The notes beneath the pieces are model-generated. The model was not told where the DNA came from. It worked only from the letters and a program-made list of their open reading frames with translations, and made no database searches. The translations under genes and the position numbers were made by a program. A stretch of 64,000 nt of DNA, from contig NZ_AP027079.1 in NCBI RefSeq assembly GCF_030295385.1, forward strand, positions 1,302,001-1,366,000. The letters are read 5' to 3'. The DNA is from Geothrix oryzae. GTDB lineage: Bacteria > Acidobacteriota > Holophagae > Holophagales > Holophagaceae. Below are positions 24,057-31,682 of the stretch, piece after piece. Positions within the stretch are counted from its first letter, which is position 1. Every line of letters starts with the position of its first letter.

Positions 24057-24536
24057 ATGGAGACGGGGGCCGATGCCAGGTTCATGCGGCGGGCCATCGA
24101 GCTTTCCCGCATCCACATGGAAGAGGGGGCGGGCGGCCCCTTCGGCGCGGTCATCGTGAAGGACGGCGCCATCGTGGGCGAGGGCTGGAACCGCGTGACC
24201 TCCAGCCACGACCCCACGGCCCATGCGGAGGTGGTGGCCATCCGCGCGGCCTGCGCGCGGCTCGGAACCTTCGAGCTGCGGGGCTGCGCGATCTACACCA
24301 GCTGCGAGCCCTGTCCCATGTGCCTGGGCGCCATCTACTGGGCGCGGCTGGATCGCCTCTGGTATGCCAACGGCCGTGCGGACGCCGCGGCGATCCAGTT
24401 CGACGACGCGTGGCTCTACCGCGAAGTGGCGCTGCCTCTCGGGGAACGGAGCCTGCCTGCGGACCAGCTACTGCGCGACGAGGCCCTCGAGGTCTTCTGG
24501 GCCTGGGACCGGAAGACCGACAAGGTCCGCTATTAA
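24057..24536 (+). CDS. guaD: guanine deaminase (cytidine-deaminase fold)
   Basis: 159 residues. Zinc-binding TAHAEVVAIR and SCEPCPMCLGAIYWAR are the two signature motifs, with GGPFGAVIVKDG at the start; TSxDPTAHAE, FDDAWLYRE and the TDKVRY end follow the Bacillus GuaD pattern. It would convert guanine to xanthine. TadA (tRNA adenosine deaminase) is the main alternative, but TadA normally has TLEPCxMC and lacks the FDD stretch. ATG 24057 has GGGGG 6 bases upstream; an ATG at 24030 is possible. The stop TAA is the first base of a 269-bp inverted-repeat element. Confidence 0.8.
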   Translation: METGADARFMRRAIELSRIHMEEGAGGPFGAVIVKDGAIVGEGWNRVTSSHDPTAHAEVVAIRAACARLGTFELRGCAIYTSCEPCPMCLGAIYWARLDRLWYANGRADAAAIQFDDAWLYREVALPLGERSLPADQLLRDEALEVFWAWDRKTDKVRY

Positions 24537-24804
24537 GAGGTCGTAACAAAACCCCGCGCCACCGCGATGGAGCCAGGCGGGATGCGCCGCAAGGAAGCGC
24601 CCGCGGGGCGATGCGGGACATCGTTCGAGGGCGGTGACGCCGCGGAGCACCCGCCTGGCTCCATCCCTCCGGGCGAGGGGCGGCGGGCGTCGCGATGCTG
24701 CGTCAGGCTCGGATCCCGTAGTACCCGCTACGCTCACCTCGCCTTCCTGGCCTCGCTCGCCCGGCGCCCCTCGCGCGGTGTCGCGGGGTTTTGTTACGAC
24801 CTCT
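24536..24804. repeat. 269-bp element with long terminal inverted repeats and two inner hairpins (cloverleaf)
   Basis: The ends 24536-24558 and 24782-24804 are perfect 23-base inverted repeats; with one mismatch they extend to 31. Inside are two further stems: 24567-24581 with 24650-24664 (15 of 15), and 24673-24689 with 24758-24774 (16 of 17). Folded, this is a three-way junction. The element fills the entire space between the convergent guaD and speA genes, and TAA stands at both borders (24534-24536 and 24804-24806), which could be a 3-base target duplication. No coding sequence is seen in it. It looks like a non-autonomous mobile or REP/BIME-like structured repeat that may also end both transcripts. 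Confidence 0.8.
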
Positions 24805-24810
24805 AAAGGC

Positions 24811-26706
24811 TCAAATTTCCAGGTAGGTGTGGAGCTTCCGCTCTTCCGTCAGCAGGGCGCGGAGGGCCTCGGCGGCATCGTTCTTGGCGCTGGCCTTGCG
24901 CTTGGTCTGGGGCCCCTGGATGAGCACATCGGGGTCGTAGTGGACGCTGCGCAGCACATGATCGACGGTGTCGCCCTTCACGATGTGCTGGATCTTGAAG
25001 GTGTCGTCCTCGTGGACCACGATGTGGGCCTCGTTGGGCGCGCCGAAGAGGTTGTGCCGCATGCCCAGGATGTCCTGGTAGGCGCCCGTGAGGAAGAAGG
25101 CCACATAGTAGGCCTCGCCGCCCCGGGGTTCATGGAACGGGATCTCGTCCCGGACATCCTTCAGATCGATGAACTTCTCCATCTTCCCGTCGCTGTCGCA
25201 GGTGATGTCGCACAGGGTGGCCGACAGGGCGGGCTTCTCCTTCAGCCGGTGGATGGGCATGACGGGGAAGAGCTGCTCGATGGCCCAGTGGTCGGGCATG
25301 GACTGGAAGATGCTGAAGTTGGCGATGAGCTTGTCCGCCAGGCTCTTGTTGAGGTCCTGGAATTCCTCGGGCACATACTTCAGGCTCTTGCTGCTGAGGA
25401 TGCGGGAGAGCTTCCGGCAGACCTCCCAGAACAGGGTCTCGCCCTTGCTGCGATCCTCGAGGCCCAGATAGCCCAGGTTGAAGAGCGTGAGCAGCTCGTC
25501 CTTCTGGGTGATGGCGTCGTGGTACATCTCGGCGAAGTTCTTCACGGAGATGTTGTCCCGAGTGTAGGCCAGCTCCTTGAGGATCTGCGGCTCGTTCCCG
25601 GTGAGGGTCACCGAGTACTTGGTGTGCGTGGTGTCGATGAGGCCGATGATGTCCACCACCACCACCTCGTGATAGGCCACGATGGCGCGGCCCGATTCGC
25701 TGAGCAGGTCCGGCATGGGCACCTGCTCCTGGGTGCAGATGTCCTTGGTGGTGTAGACCACATCGGCCGCGTACTCGGCGATGGTGTAGTTCATGGAGCT
25801 GCTGAAGGTGGTCTTGCTGCCGTCATAGTCCACGCCCAGGCCGCCGCCCACATTGAGGTAGCGGATGGGCACGCCCATCTTGCGGAGCTTGGCGTAGATG
25901 CGGGTGGCTTCCTTCATGGCCGACTTGATCTTGCGGATGTCCGTGATCTGGCTGCCGATGTGGAAGTGCAGCTCGATGATGCTGTCGAGCAGGTCGCGCT
26001 TCTCCAGGACTTCGATGGCGTCGAGGATCTCGCGGGTGGTGAGGCCGAACTTGGCGTGGTCGCCGGCGCTGGTCTCCCACTTGCCCGACCCCTGGGCGTT
26101 GAGCTTGGCGCGCAGCCCGATGAGGGGCTCCACTTTCAGCTCCTTGGCCACCTTCAGGATCAGCGGCAGCTCCGTCATCTTCTCGACGGTGATGACCACC
26201 TTGCGGCCGGCCTTGCGGGCCAGCAGGGCCATGCGGATGAAGGATTCATCCTTGTACCCGTTGCAGAGGACCAGGGCCTCGGGGTGCAGGTCCAGGCTGA
26301 GGGCGATCATGAGCTCGGGCTTGGAACCGGCTTCCAACCCGTAGTGGTACTTGTTCCCGGCCCGGATGATCTCCTCGACCACTTCCTTGGTCTGGTTGGT
26401 CTTCACGGGATAGACGCCCTGGTAGCCGCCTTCGTAGCCGAACTCGATGATGGCGTGGCGGAAGGCCTCGTTGACCTCGACGACGCGGTGGGCCAGCACC
26501 TGCGGGAAGCGCAGGTTCACAGGAGTGCGGATGCCCTTCTTCTTCAGATGCTGGACGATCTCGTAGACGTCGCAACTGAGGGACTCGTCCTTGGTGGGGG
26601 TGATCTCCAGATGGCCCTTGGCGTTGACGCCGAAGTAGCCGCTCCCCCACTCCTTCACGCCGTACAAAGTCACGGCGTCCTGGACCGTCCAGTGCTTCAT
26701 GGGCAT
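24811..26706 (-). CDS. speA: biosynthetic arginine decarboxylase
   Basis: 631 residues, normal for the SpeA type. It makes agmatine from arginine, the first step of polyamine synthesis. PLP-binding Lys102 lies in GVYPVKTNQ; LEAGSKPEL, the HFHIGSQ motif, NVGGGLGVDYDGS (phosphate binding) and the catalytic-Cys/acidic region SESGRAI are present. ATG 26706 is used because GGAGG is 8 bases upstream. The gene has its own promoter in the 85-base gap after queG and ends beside the 269-bp inverted-repeat element. Confidence 0.96.
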   Translation of the reverse strand: MPMKHWTVQDAVTLYGVKEWGSGYFGVNAKGHLEITPTKDESLSCDVYEIVQHLKKKGIRTPVNLRFPQVLAHRVVEVNEAFRHAIIEFGYEGGYQGVYPVKTNQTKEVVEEIIRAGNKYHYGLEAGSKPELMIALSLDLHPEALVLCNGYKDESFIRMALLARKAGRKVVITVEKMTELPLILKVAKELKVEPLIGLRAKLNAQGSGKWETSAGDHAKFGLTTREILDAIEVLEKRDLLDSIIELHFHIGSQITDIRKIKSAMKEATRIYAKLRKMGVPIRYLNVGGGLGVDYDGSKTTFSSSMNYTIAEYAADVVYTTKDICTQEQVPMPDLLSESGRAIVAYHEVVVVDIIGLIDTTHTKYSVTLTGNEPQILKELAYTRDNISVKNFAEMYHDAITQKDELLTLFNLGYLGLEDRSKGETLFWEVCRKLSRILSSKSLKYVPEEFQDLNKSLADKLIANFSIFQSMPDHWAIEQLFPVMPIHRLKEKPALSATLCDITCDSDGKMEKFIDLKDVRDEIPFHEPRGGEAYYVAFFLTGAYQDILGMRHNLFGAPNEAHIVVHEDDTFKIQHIVKGDTVDHVLRSVHYDPDVLIQGPQTKRKASAKNDAAEALRALLTEERKLHTYLEI

Positions 26707-26754
26707 CCGAGGGGCCTCCTCAAACCGGGGCGGCCACCTTTGGCCGGAAGTTCG

Positions 26755-26783
26755 TTTATATGGGAAAAACCCAACATTTCCAA
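26755..26783 (-). promoter_or_regulatory. sigma-70-type promoter for speA
   Basis: On the minus strand: -35 TTGGAA (26778-26783), 17-base spacer, -10 TATAAA (26755-26760), about 48 bases before the speA start. It is the only AT-rich stretch in the surrounding ~2 kb. Confidence 0.55.
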
Positions 26784-26791
26784 TGAAAATA

Positions 26792-27736
26792 TCAGGCCCC
26801 GAGGATCCGGATCAGCGTGGCCCGCCAATGGCGGTCCCGGACGCGCCGGAGGGCCGTCCGCCGGGTGAGCTTCCGCCACTGGGCCGCGCCCCGGGGAAGG
26901 TCCGCCGCCGCCCGGGTGTGGAGGGGGCTGGGGCCGCCCCAGAGGGCCGGATCGCCCCAGACCGGCGCCCGGTTCCAGGGGCAGGCCTCCTGGCAGGCGT
27001 CGCAGCCCGCCGCCCAGCGGCTGCTGGCCAGGGCCGCGGCGATGTCCGGAGGGGGCTCGGCCTCGGTTTCAATGGTGTAGGTGGTGAGGCAGCGGGCCGG
27101 ATCCAGCCGGAAGGGCTCCAGGGCTCCGGACGGGCAGGCCTCCAGGCAGGCCGTGCACGACCCGCATTGTTCGGTCAGGAAGGGCTCGTCCGGCGGCAGG
27201 TCCACGGATAGCAGCAGAACGCCCAGGAAGCCCCAGGAGCCGTCCTTGCCGGCGATGAGGAGGGTGTGCTTGCCCTGCCAGCCCAAGCCCGCGCGGGCCG
27301 CCAGCTGGCGCTCCAGCAGCGGCGCCGTATCCACGCAGACGCGGCCCTCCAGGCCCGGCCAGAGGGCCTGGGCGGCCTCCAGCACCCGGGCGAGCCGGGG
27401 CTTCATGACCATGTGGTAGTCGGGTCCCCACAGGTAGCGGCTCAATTTGAGGCTGTCCGGGGCCGCGCCCGGGATGGCCCCGGGCCGGGCATAGGGGAAG
27501 AAGCCCACCAGGGCCGAGCGGGCCTGGGGCCACAGGGCGCGGGGGTCCAGGAGCGTGGCGGGCCCCAGGTAGGGCAACAGGGCCCCCCGGCCCTGGGCGA
27601 ACCAGGTCTCCAGGCGCGCCCGTTCGGCCTCGAAGGGGCCCCCGTCGGCGAAACCCACCCGGGCGAAACCCGCGGAAAGGGCCTCGGAGCGAAGCCAGGC
27701 CTTGAACGCCAGTGGATCCGGGTGTTCAACTGGCAC
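26792..27736 (-). CDS. queG: epoxyqueuosine reductase
   Basis: 314 residues. Carries out the last step of queuosine synthesis, reducing epoxyqueuosine in tRNA with cobalamin and two [4Fe-4S] clusters. Cluster motifs CGSCTACLEACPSGAL and CDACQEACPWN are intact; the N-terminal cobalamin/substrate part has SRYLWGPDYH and AARAGLGWQGKHTLLI. GTG 27736 is taken as start because GGGAGG lies 8 bases upstream and the product VPVEHPDPLAFKAWL has the usual N-terminal length; an ATG at 27754 would overlap the ATG of the divergent gene. Slightly shorter than E. coli QueG. Confidence 0.94.
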   Translation of the reverse strand: MPVEHPDPLAFKAWLRSEALSAGFARVGFADGGPFEAERARLETWFAQGRGALLPYLGPATLLDPRALWPQARSALVGFFPYARPGAIPGAAPDSLKLSRYLWGPDYHMVMKPRLARVLEAAQALWPGLEGRVCVDTAPLLERQLAARAGLGWQGKHTLLIAGKDGSWGFLGVLLLSVDLPPDEPFLTEQCGSCTACLEACPSGALEPFRLDPARCLTTYTIETEAEPPPDIAAALASSRWAAGCDACQEACPWNRAPVWGDPALWGGPSPLHTRAAADLPRGAAQWRKLTRRTALRRVRDRHWRATLIRILGA

Positions 27737-27752
27737 GCGAAGGCCACCTCCC

Positions 27753-28358
27753 ATGGATATCCTCACCCTCGAACTGCTCGATGTCACGGTCTTCCAGGCC
27801 CTGCTGGAATTGCGCTCGCTCCTGGCCGAACAGCCCGGGGCGGCCCTGCGCATTCTCGGCGAGGACGAGATGCTGCGCATCAATGTGGCCGGTTTCCTCG
27901 AGAAACAGGGGCGCGTGGCCCGGCTGGTGCAGCAGGGCCCCCAGTGGGAGCTGCTGGTGGCCGCGGGGGCGGTTCCGGCTTCCCTCCCCGCCAGTGCCCC
28001 GCCGGCGCCCGCCCCGCCCGCCATCCCGCCCGTACTCCTGCTCCGCAGCGCCTTCGCGCCGGGAGACCGGGCCCTGGGCCGGCGGCTGCTCCTGGAGACC
28101 TTGTCCCACTTGGATTCGGGCACTCCCTGGATGGGCCTCGCCCACCAGGCCGTGGAACTGCTCGAGGACCCCCTGGCGGTGGCGGCCTTCGAGGCGCTCC
28201 AGGCCCGGGGCATCCCCGTGCGGGTCTCCGTGGCGAGTCTCGCCCATGCCTGCACCGGGGCAGGTACCGGAGATGGAACCGGGGCCGGCGGGTTCGAGCT
28301 CATGGCGGATGCGGTCTGGCAGAAGCTGCTGGCGCGGGGCGGGGTCACGGTCCTGTAA
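27753..28358 (+). CDS. YedF-like protein (TusA-like plus DsrE-like domains)
   Basis: 201 residues. Residues 1-~70 follow the TusA sulfurtransferase pattern (TLELLDVTVFQALLELRSLL ... GRVARLVQQGPQWELLVAAG) but without the catalytic CPxP Cys. A Pro/Ala-rich linker follows, then ~100 residues like the DsrE_2 domain of the selenium-related YedF protein (LLLRSAFAPGDRALGRRLLL, LAHQAVELLEDP, ARGIPVRVSVASLAHACTG, FELMADAVWQKLLARGGVTVL). The Cys normally used in both domains is missing or displaced (one Cys in HACTG). It could be a structural or regulatory member. Start is 16 bases from the divergent queG start. Recognised by pattern only. Confidence 0.6.
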   Translation: MDILTLELLDVTVFQALLELRSLLAEQPGAALRILGEDEMLRINVAGFLEKQGRVARLVQQGPQWELLVAAGAVPASLPASAPPAPAPPAIPPVLLLRSAFAPGDRALGRRLLLETLSHLDSGTPWMGLAHQAVELLEDPLAVAAFEALQARGIPVRVSVASLAHACTGAGTGDGTGAGGFELMADAVWQKLLARGGVTVL

Positions 28359-28393
28359 TCGCGGTAGGCTGGAAGCGGAGCCGACCGTCCGCC

Positions 28394-29041
28394 ATGAACC
28401 TGCCCAACCTCCTGTCGCTTGCGCGGATCCTCATGGTCCCGGTCCTGGTCGTGGTCCTCATGACCAAGGTGACCAACCACGAGGTCATCGGCGTGCTGGT
28501 CTTCTGGGCCGCCTCCATCACGGACGCCCTGGATGGCTACTTCGCCCGGCGCTGGAAGCAGGTGACCACGCTGGGGAAGCTGCTCGATCCCCTGGCGGAC
28601 AAGCTGCTGGTCTCGGGGGCCCTGATCTCCCTGGTGGAGCTGAACCTGGCACCGGCCTGGATGACCTTCATCATCCTGGCCCGGGAGTTCGCCGTGACCG
28701 GGCTGCGCGGCATCGCCAGCGAGGAAGGCATGACCATCCCCGCGGGCACCATCGGCAAGTGGAAGATGGGCTTCCAGGTGGCGGCCATCTCCTGCCTCAT
28801 CCTCGGCCCGCGCCTCGACTACTGGCTCTACGACTGGACCCACAAGGACATCTTCCACCTGTTCATCCAGCTCAACCGGCCCTACAGCTTCTTCTGGGGC
28901 ATGGGCGTGCTGCTGCTCTGGGGCGCCGTGATCCTGGCCATCTGGAGCGCGATGTCGTACTTCCACGGGTTCTGGAAAGTGGTAGGACCCCGCATCATGG
29001 CCGAAGATGGCCGCCTCACCGGGCACAAGGACTCTGAATGA
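28394..29041 (+). CDS. pgsA: CDP-diacylglycerol-glycerol-3-phosphate 3-phosphatidyltransferase
   Basis: 215 residues, about 30 longer than E. coli PgsA. The CDP-alcohol phosphatidyltransferase motif D-x2-DG-x2-AR-x8-G-x3-D-x3-D is complete in DALDGYFARRWKQVTTLGKL and the following LDPLADK. It makes phosphatidylglycerol phosphate in the inner membrane, the first committed step to phosphatidylglycerol. Several membrane helices; the extra length is a hydrophilic loop (YDWTHKDIFHLF) and a C-terminal cytoplasmic tail. The stop overlaps the next start as ATGA. Confidence 0.93.
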   Translation: MNLPNLLSLARILMVPVLVVVLMTKVTNHEVIGVLVFWAASITDALDGYFARRWKQVTTLGKLLDPLADKLLVSGALISLVELNLAPAWMTFIILAREFAVTGLRGIASEEGMTIPAGTIGKWKMGFQVAAISCLILGPRLDYWLYDWTHKDIFHLFIQLNRPYSFFWGMGVLLLWGAVILAIWSAMSYFHGFWKVVGPRIMAEDGRLTGHKDSE

Positions 29042-29676
29042 TCCGCAAATACCTCGTCGCCGGCCTGTTCACCCTCCTTCCCCTGGTGGTGACCGTCTGG
29101 ATCCTCAAGGGCATCTTCACCGCGCTGGTGGGCATCTTCCGGGGGCCGCTGACCTGGCTGGCCCACGCGATCCAGCTCCCCGACCCCCCGACCTGGGGGC
29201 TGGCGCTGTTCTCGGCCCTGGCCACGGGCCTGCTGCTCCTCCTGGTGGGGGCCCTGGTGGGCAACTTCGTGGGACGCCAGCTGCTGGACTGGCTGGACGA
29301 GCTGATGATGCATGTCCCCGTGGTCAAGACCATCTACGGCGCCACGCGGCAGCTCATGGGGGCCATCCAGTCGGGGCAGGGCGGCAGCTTCAAGGAGGTG
29401 GTCCTCGTCGAGTGGCCGCATCCGGGCTCGTTCACGCTGGGCTTCGTGGCCCATCGGGACTGCTCCTGGGCCGTGGCCGGCGGGGAATCCATGGTGGCGG
29501 TCTATGTGCCCACGGCCCCGAATCCGACCTCGGGCTATGTCGTGATGATCGAGACCACGAAGGTCCGTCCGGTGGATCTGAGCGCCGACCAGGCGCTGAC
29601 CTGGGCGGTGAGCGGCGGCGTGGTGGTGCCGGCCCGGGCTCCGCGCGGCACCGGACGGGTCCCGGAGCAGCCTTGA
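29038..29676 (+). CDS. DUF502-family membrane protein
   Basis: 212 residues. Two N-terminal membrane helices (YLVAGLFTLLPLVVTVWIL and a second near residues 55-80), then VVKTIYGATRQLMGAI and a soluble domain with VVLVEWPHPGSFTLGFV, all hallmark blocks of DUF502. Function unproven; homologues are linked with membrane or envelope homeostasis. ATGA overlap with pgsA and TTGA overlap with the next SDR suggest a translation-coupled trio, so a lipid-related role is a fair guess. Confidence 0.9.
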   Translation: MIRKYLVAGLFTLLPLVVTVWILKGIFTALVGIFRGPLTWLAHAIQLPDPPTWGLALFSALATGLLLLLVGALVGNFVGRQLLDWLDELMMHVPVVKTIYGATRQLMGAIQSGQGGSFKEVVLVEWPHPGSFTLGFVAHRDCSWAVAGGESMVAVYVPTAPNPTSGYVVMIETTKVRPVDLSADQALTWAVSGGVVVPARAPRGTGRVPEQP

Positions 29677-30401
29677 GCGCCCTCCAGGGCAGGCGCCTCC
29701 TCGTCACGGGTGCCGGGAGCGGCATCGGGCGGGTGGCGGCCCGGCTGTTCAAGGATCGCGGGGCGGACCTGGTGCTGGTGGGGCGTCGCCTCGAGACCCT
29801 TCAGGAGACCCTGCCGGACGCGCAGCATGTCGCCTTCGATCATTCGGACGAGGCGGCGGTGGCGGCTTTCGCCAGGGACTGTCCAACCTTCGATGGACTC
29901 TTCCTGAACGCGGGCCAACTTCTGACGGGCTCGGTGGAATCCACTCCGATCTCGGATTTCGACGCCATGATCGCCGCCAACCTGCGCGGCCCCTGGCTCA
30001 TGGCCCACCATCTGGGATCGAGGCTGAAGGATGGCGCCAGCGTGGTGCTGGTGGGGTCCAACATCGGCCTGCGGGCCATCCCCGACAGCGCCGCCTACAG
30101 TGTGGCTAAGGCCGGCGTCCACATGCTGGCGAAGGTGCTGGCCCTGGAGTGGGCGCCCAGGGGCATCCGCTGCAACGCCATCGCCCCGGGCCCCATCCGC
30201 ACGGCGATGGTGGAGGCCCGCCTGGCTGCGAGCGCCGACCCCGCGGGCGACCTCGCGGAGCTGTCCACCGTGAATCCCTTGAAGCGCCTGGGCACGGAAG
30301 CGGAGGTGGCGGCCCTGGCCGCACACCTGCTGGGCGGTGAGAGCGGATGGACCACGGGGACCGTGATCCCGATCGACGGCGGGGCGGACGCCGTCTTTTA
30401 G
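29673..30401 (+). CDS. short-chain dehydrogenase/reductase with TTG start
   Basis: 242 residues. TTG 29673 is the chosen start: GGAG lies 6 bases upstream, it overlaps the previous stop as TTGA, and the SDR glycine motif TGAGSGIG begins about 12 residues later. NAG and the catalytic Ser/YSVAK set are present, and the C-terminus GTVIPIDGGADAVF is typical of 3-oxoacyl-ACP-reductase-like SDRs. Substrate unknown. Coupled translation with the DUF502 gene. Confidence 0.87.
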   Translation: MSALQGRRLLVTGAGSGIGRVAARLFKDRGADLVLVGRRLETLQETLPDAQHVAFDHSDEAAVAAFARDCPTFDGLFLNAGQLLTGSVESTPISDFDAMIAANLRGPWLMAHHLGSRLKDGASVVLVGSNIGLRAIPDSAAYSVAKAGVHMLAKVLALEWAPRGIRCNAIAPGPIRTAMVEARLAASADPAGDLAELSTVNPLKRLGTEAEVAALAAHLLGGESGWTTGTVIPIDGGADAVF

Positions 30402-30411
30402 GCCCGCGTTG

Positions 30412-31632
30412 CTATTCCACGAAGTCCAGGTCCCGGCCGTGGGTTTCCGGCAGGCCCCACAGGGCGCCGAAGGCCAGGGCGAAGCAGACGAGGCCCACGG
30501 CCCAGGCGGATCCCACCAGGCCCAGAGAGCTCCGGAAGGCCAGGAAACCGCCGGTGATGAGGGGGACGGCGCCGCGCACGAAATTCGGCACGGTGGTGGC
30601 GACCGTGGCCCGGAGGTTGGTGCCGAACTGCTCGGCGGCCACCGTCACGAAGACCGCCCAGTAGCCGGTGGCCAGCCCCAGATAGCCCGCCAGCAGGTAG
30701 AACAGCCCCGGCGTCAGGCCCCGGACGGTGAGGTAGACGCCGACGCCTGCCAGGGCCCCGGCCACGAACCAGCCGACGACTTTCTTGCGGGTGTGGCAGG
30801 CCTGGCTCAGGAAGCCGCTCAGGACGCTGCCGAGGGTGATGCCCGTGTAGCAGAAGGCGACCGCGGTCCCCGCACTCACGGGGCCCGTCACCTTCAGCAC
30901 TGGGGCGAACTCGGGGGAGAAGGTGATGAGGATGCCCACCACGAACCAGGTGGGCAGGCCGATGAGGATGCAGCGGACATAGCGCCCCAGGCGGCCCCAG
31001 TCCGTGAAGAGGCTGAGGAAGTCGCCGCGGGTCACCGTGGCCTCGTGCGTCTTTGCGAACATGAAGCTCTCGCGGATGCCCACCCGCAGGAAGAGCAGGG
31101 CCACGCCAAGGCCGCCGCCCACGGCGTAGGTGATGCGCCAGGGGAAGAAATCCCCCACCAGCTTGGCCGTCACGGCGCCGAAGATCCCCACGGCCGCCAC
31201 GATGGCCGTGCCGTAGCCGCGAAGGTCCTTGGGAAGGATCTCGGAGACCATGGTCACGGCGGCGCCCAGTTCGCCCGCCAGCCCCAGGCCCGCCAGGAAG
31301 CGCCACATGGCGTAGGCCGGCACCGACTGGACGAAGGCGTTGCCGAGGTTCGCCACGGAATAGAGGGCGATGCTCCCGAAGAGGGTGGAGAGCCGCCCCT
31401 TCTTGTCGCCCAGCACGCCCCAGAAGATGCCGCCGAGCAGCATGCCCGCCATCTGCCAATTCAGGAGGCTGGCGCCGACCTCGATCTGCAGGCCGGGCGG
31501 GACGCCCAGGGCGGTCAGGCTCGGCTGGCGCACGATGGGAAAGAGCAGCAGGTCGAACATGTCGACGAAGTAGCCGAGGGCGGCCACCAGGACGGTGAGG
31601 TTCAGGACGGAGCGGAGGCGCGTCGGGTTCAT
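30412..31632 (-). CDS. MFS transporter
   Basis: 406 residues with 12 predicted helices in two halves. Motif A between helices 2 and 3 reads GDKKGRLSTLFGS (consensus G-x3-D-R-x-GRR); LAGLGLAGELGAAVTMVSE in helix 4 and LPETHGRDLDFVE at the end resemble the metabolite:H+ symporter group for organic or aromatic acids. It sits divergent from a GlpD-like oxidoreductase with a ~50-base gap, convergent to the SDR gene. The cargo cannot be deduced. Confidence 0.88.
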   Translation of the reverse strand: MNPTRLRSVLNLTVLVAALGYFVDMFDLLLFPIVRQPSLTALGVPPGLQIEVGASLLNWQMAGMLLGGIFWGVLGDKKGRLSTLFGSIALYSVANLGNAFVQSVPAYAMWRFLAGLGLAGELGAAVTMVSEILPKDLRGYGTAIVAAVGIFGAVTAKLVGDFFPWRITYAVGGGLGVALLFLRVGIRESFMFAKTHEATVTRGDFLSLFTDWGRLGRYVRCILIGLPTWFVVGILITFSPEFAPVLKVTGPVSAGTAVAFCYTGITLGSVLSGFLSQACHTRKKVVGWFVAGALAGVGVYLTVRGLTPGLFYLLAGYLGLATGYWAVFVTVAAEQFGTNLRATVATTVPNFVRGAVPLITGGFLAFRSSLGLVGSAWAVGLVCFALAFGALWGLPETHGRDLDFVE

Positions 31633-31682
31633 GGTGGCTTCATTGAATCACGGGGACGCGCCACACTGCTTCCGAGGTGCCC

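Noticed and set aside
24030-24536. tadA as identity of the deaminase near the tRNA-Arg(ACG)-requiring editing function
   Set aside because: Motif context (TSCEPCPMCLGAIYWAR, FDD, terminal DKVRY) follows guanine deaminase; tadA is expected elsewhere.
27752-27754. ATG start for queG at 27754
   Set aside because: It would overlap the divergent ATG; the downstream GTG 27736 has a strong GGGAGG site at the right distance.
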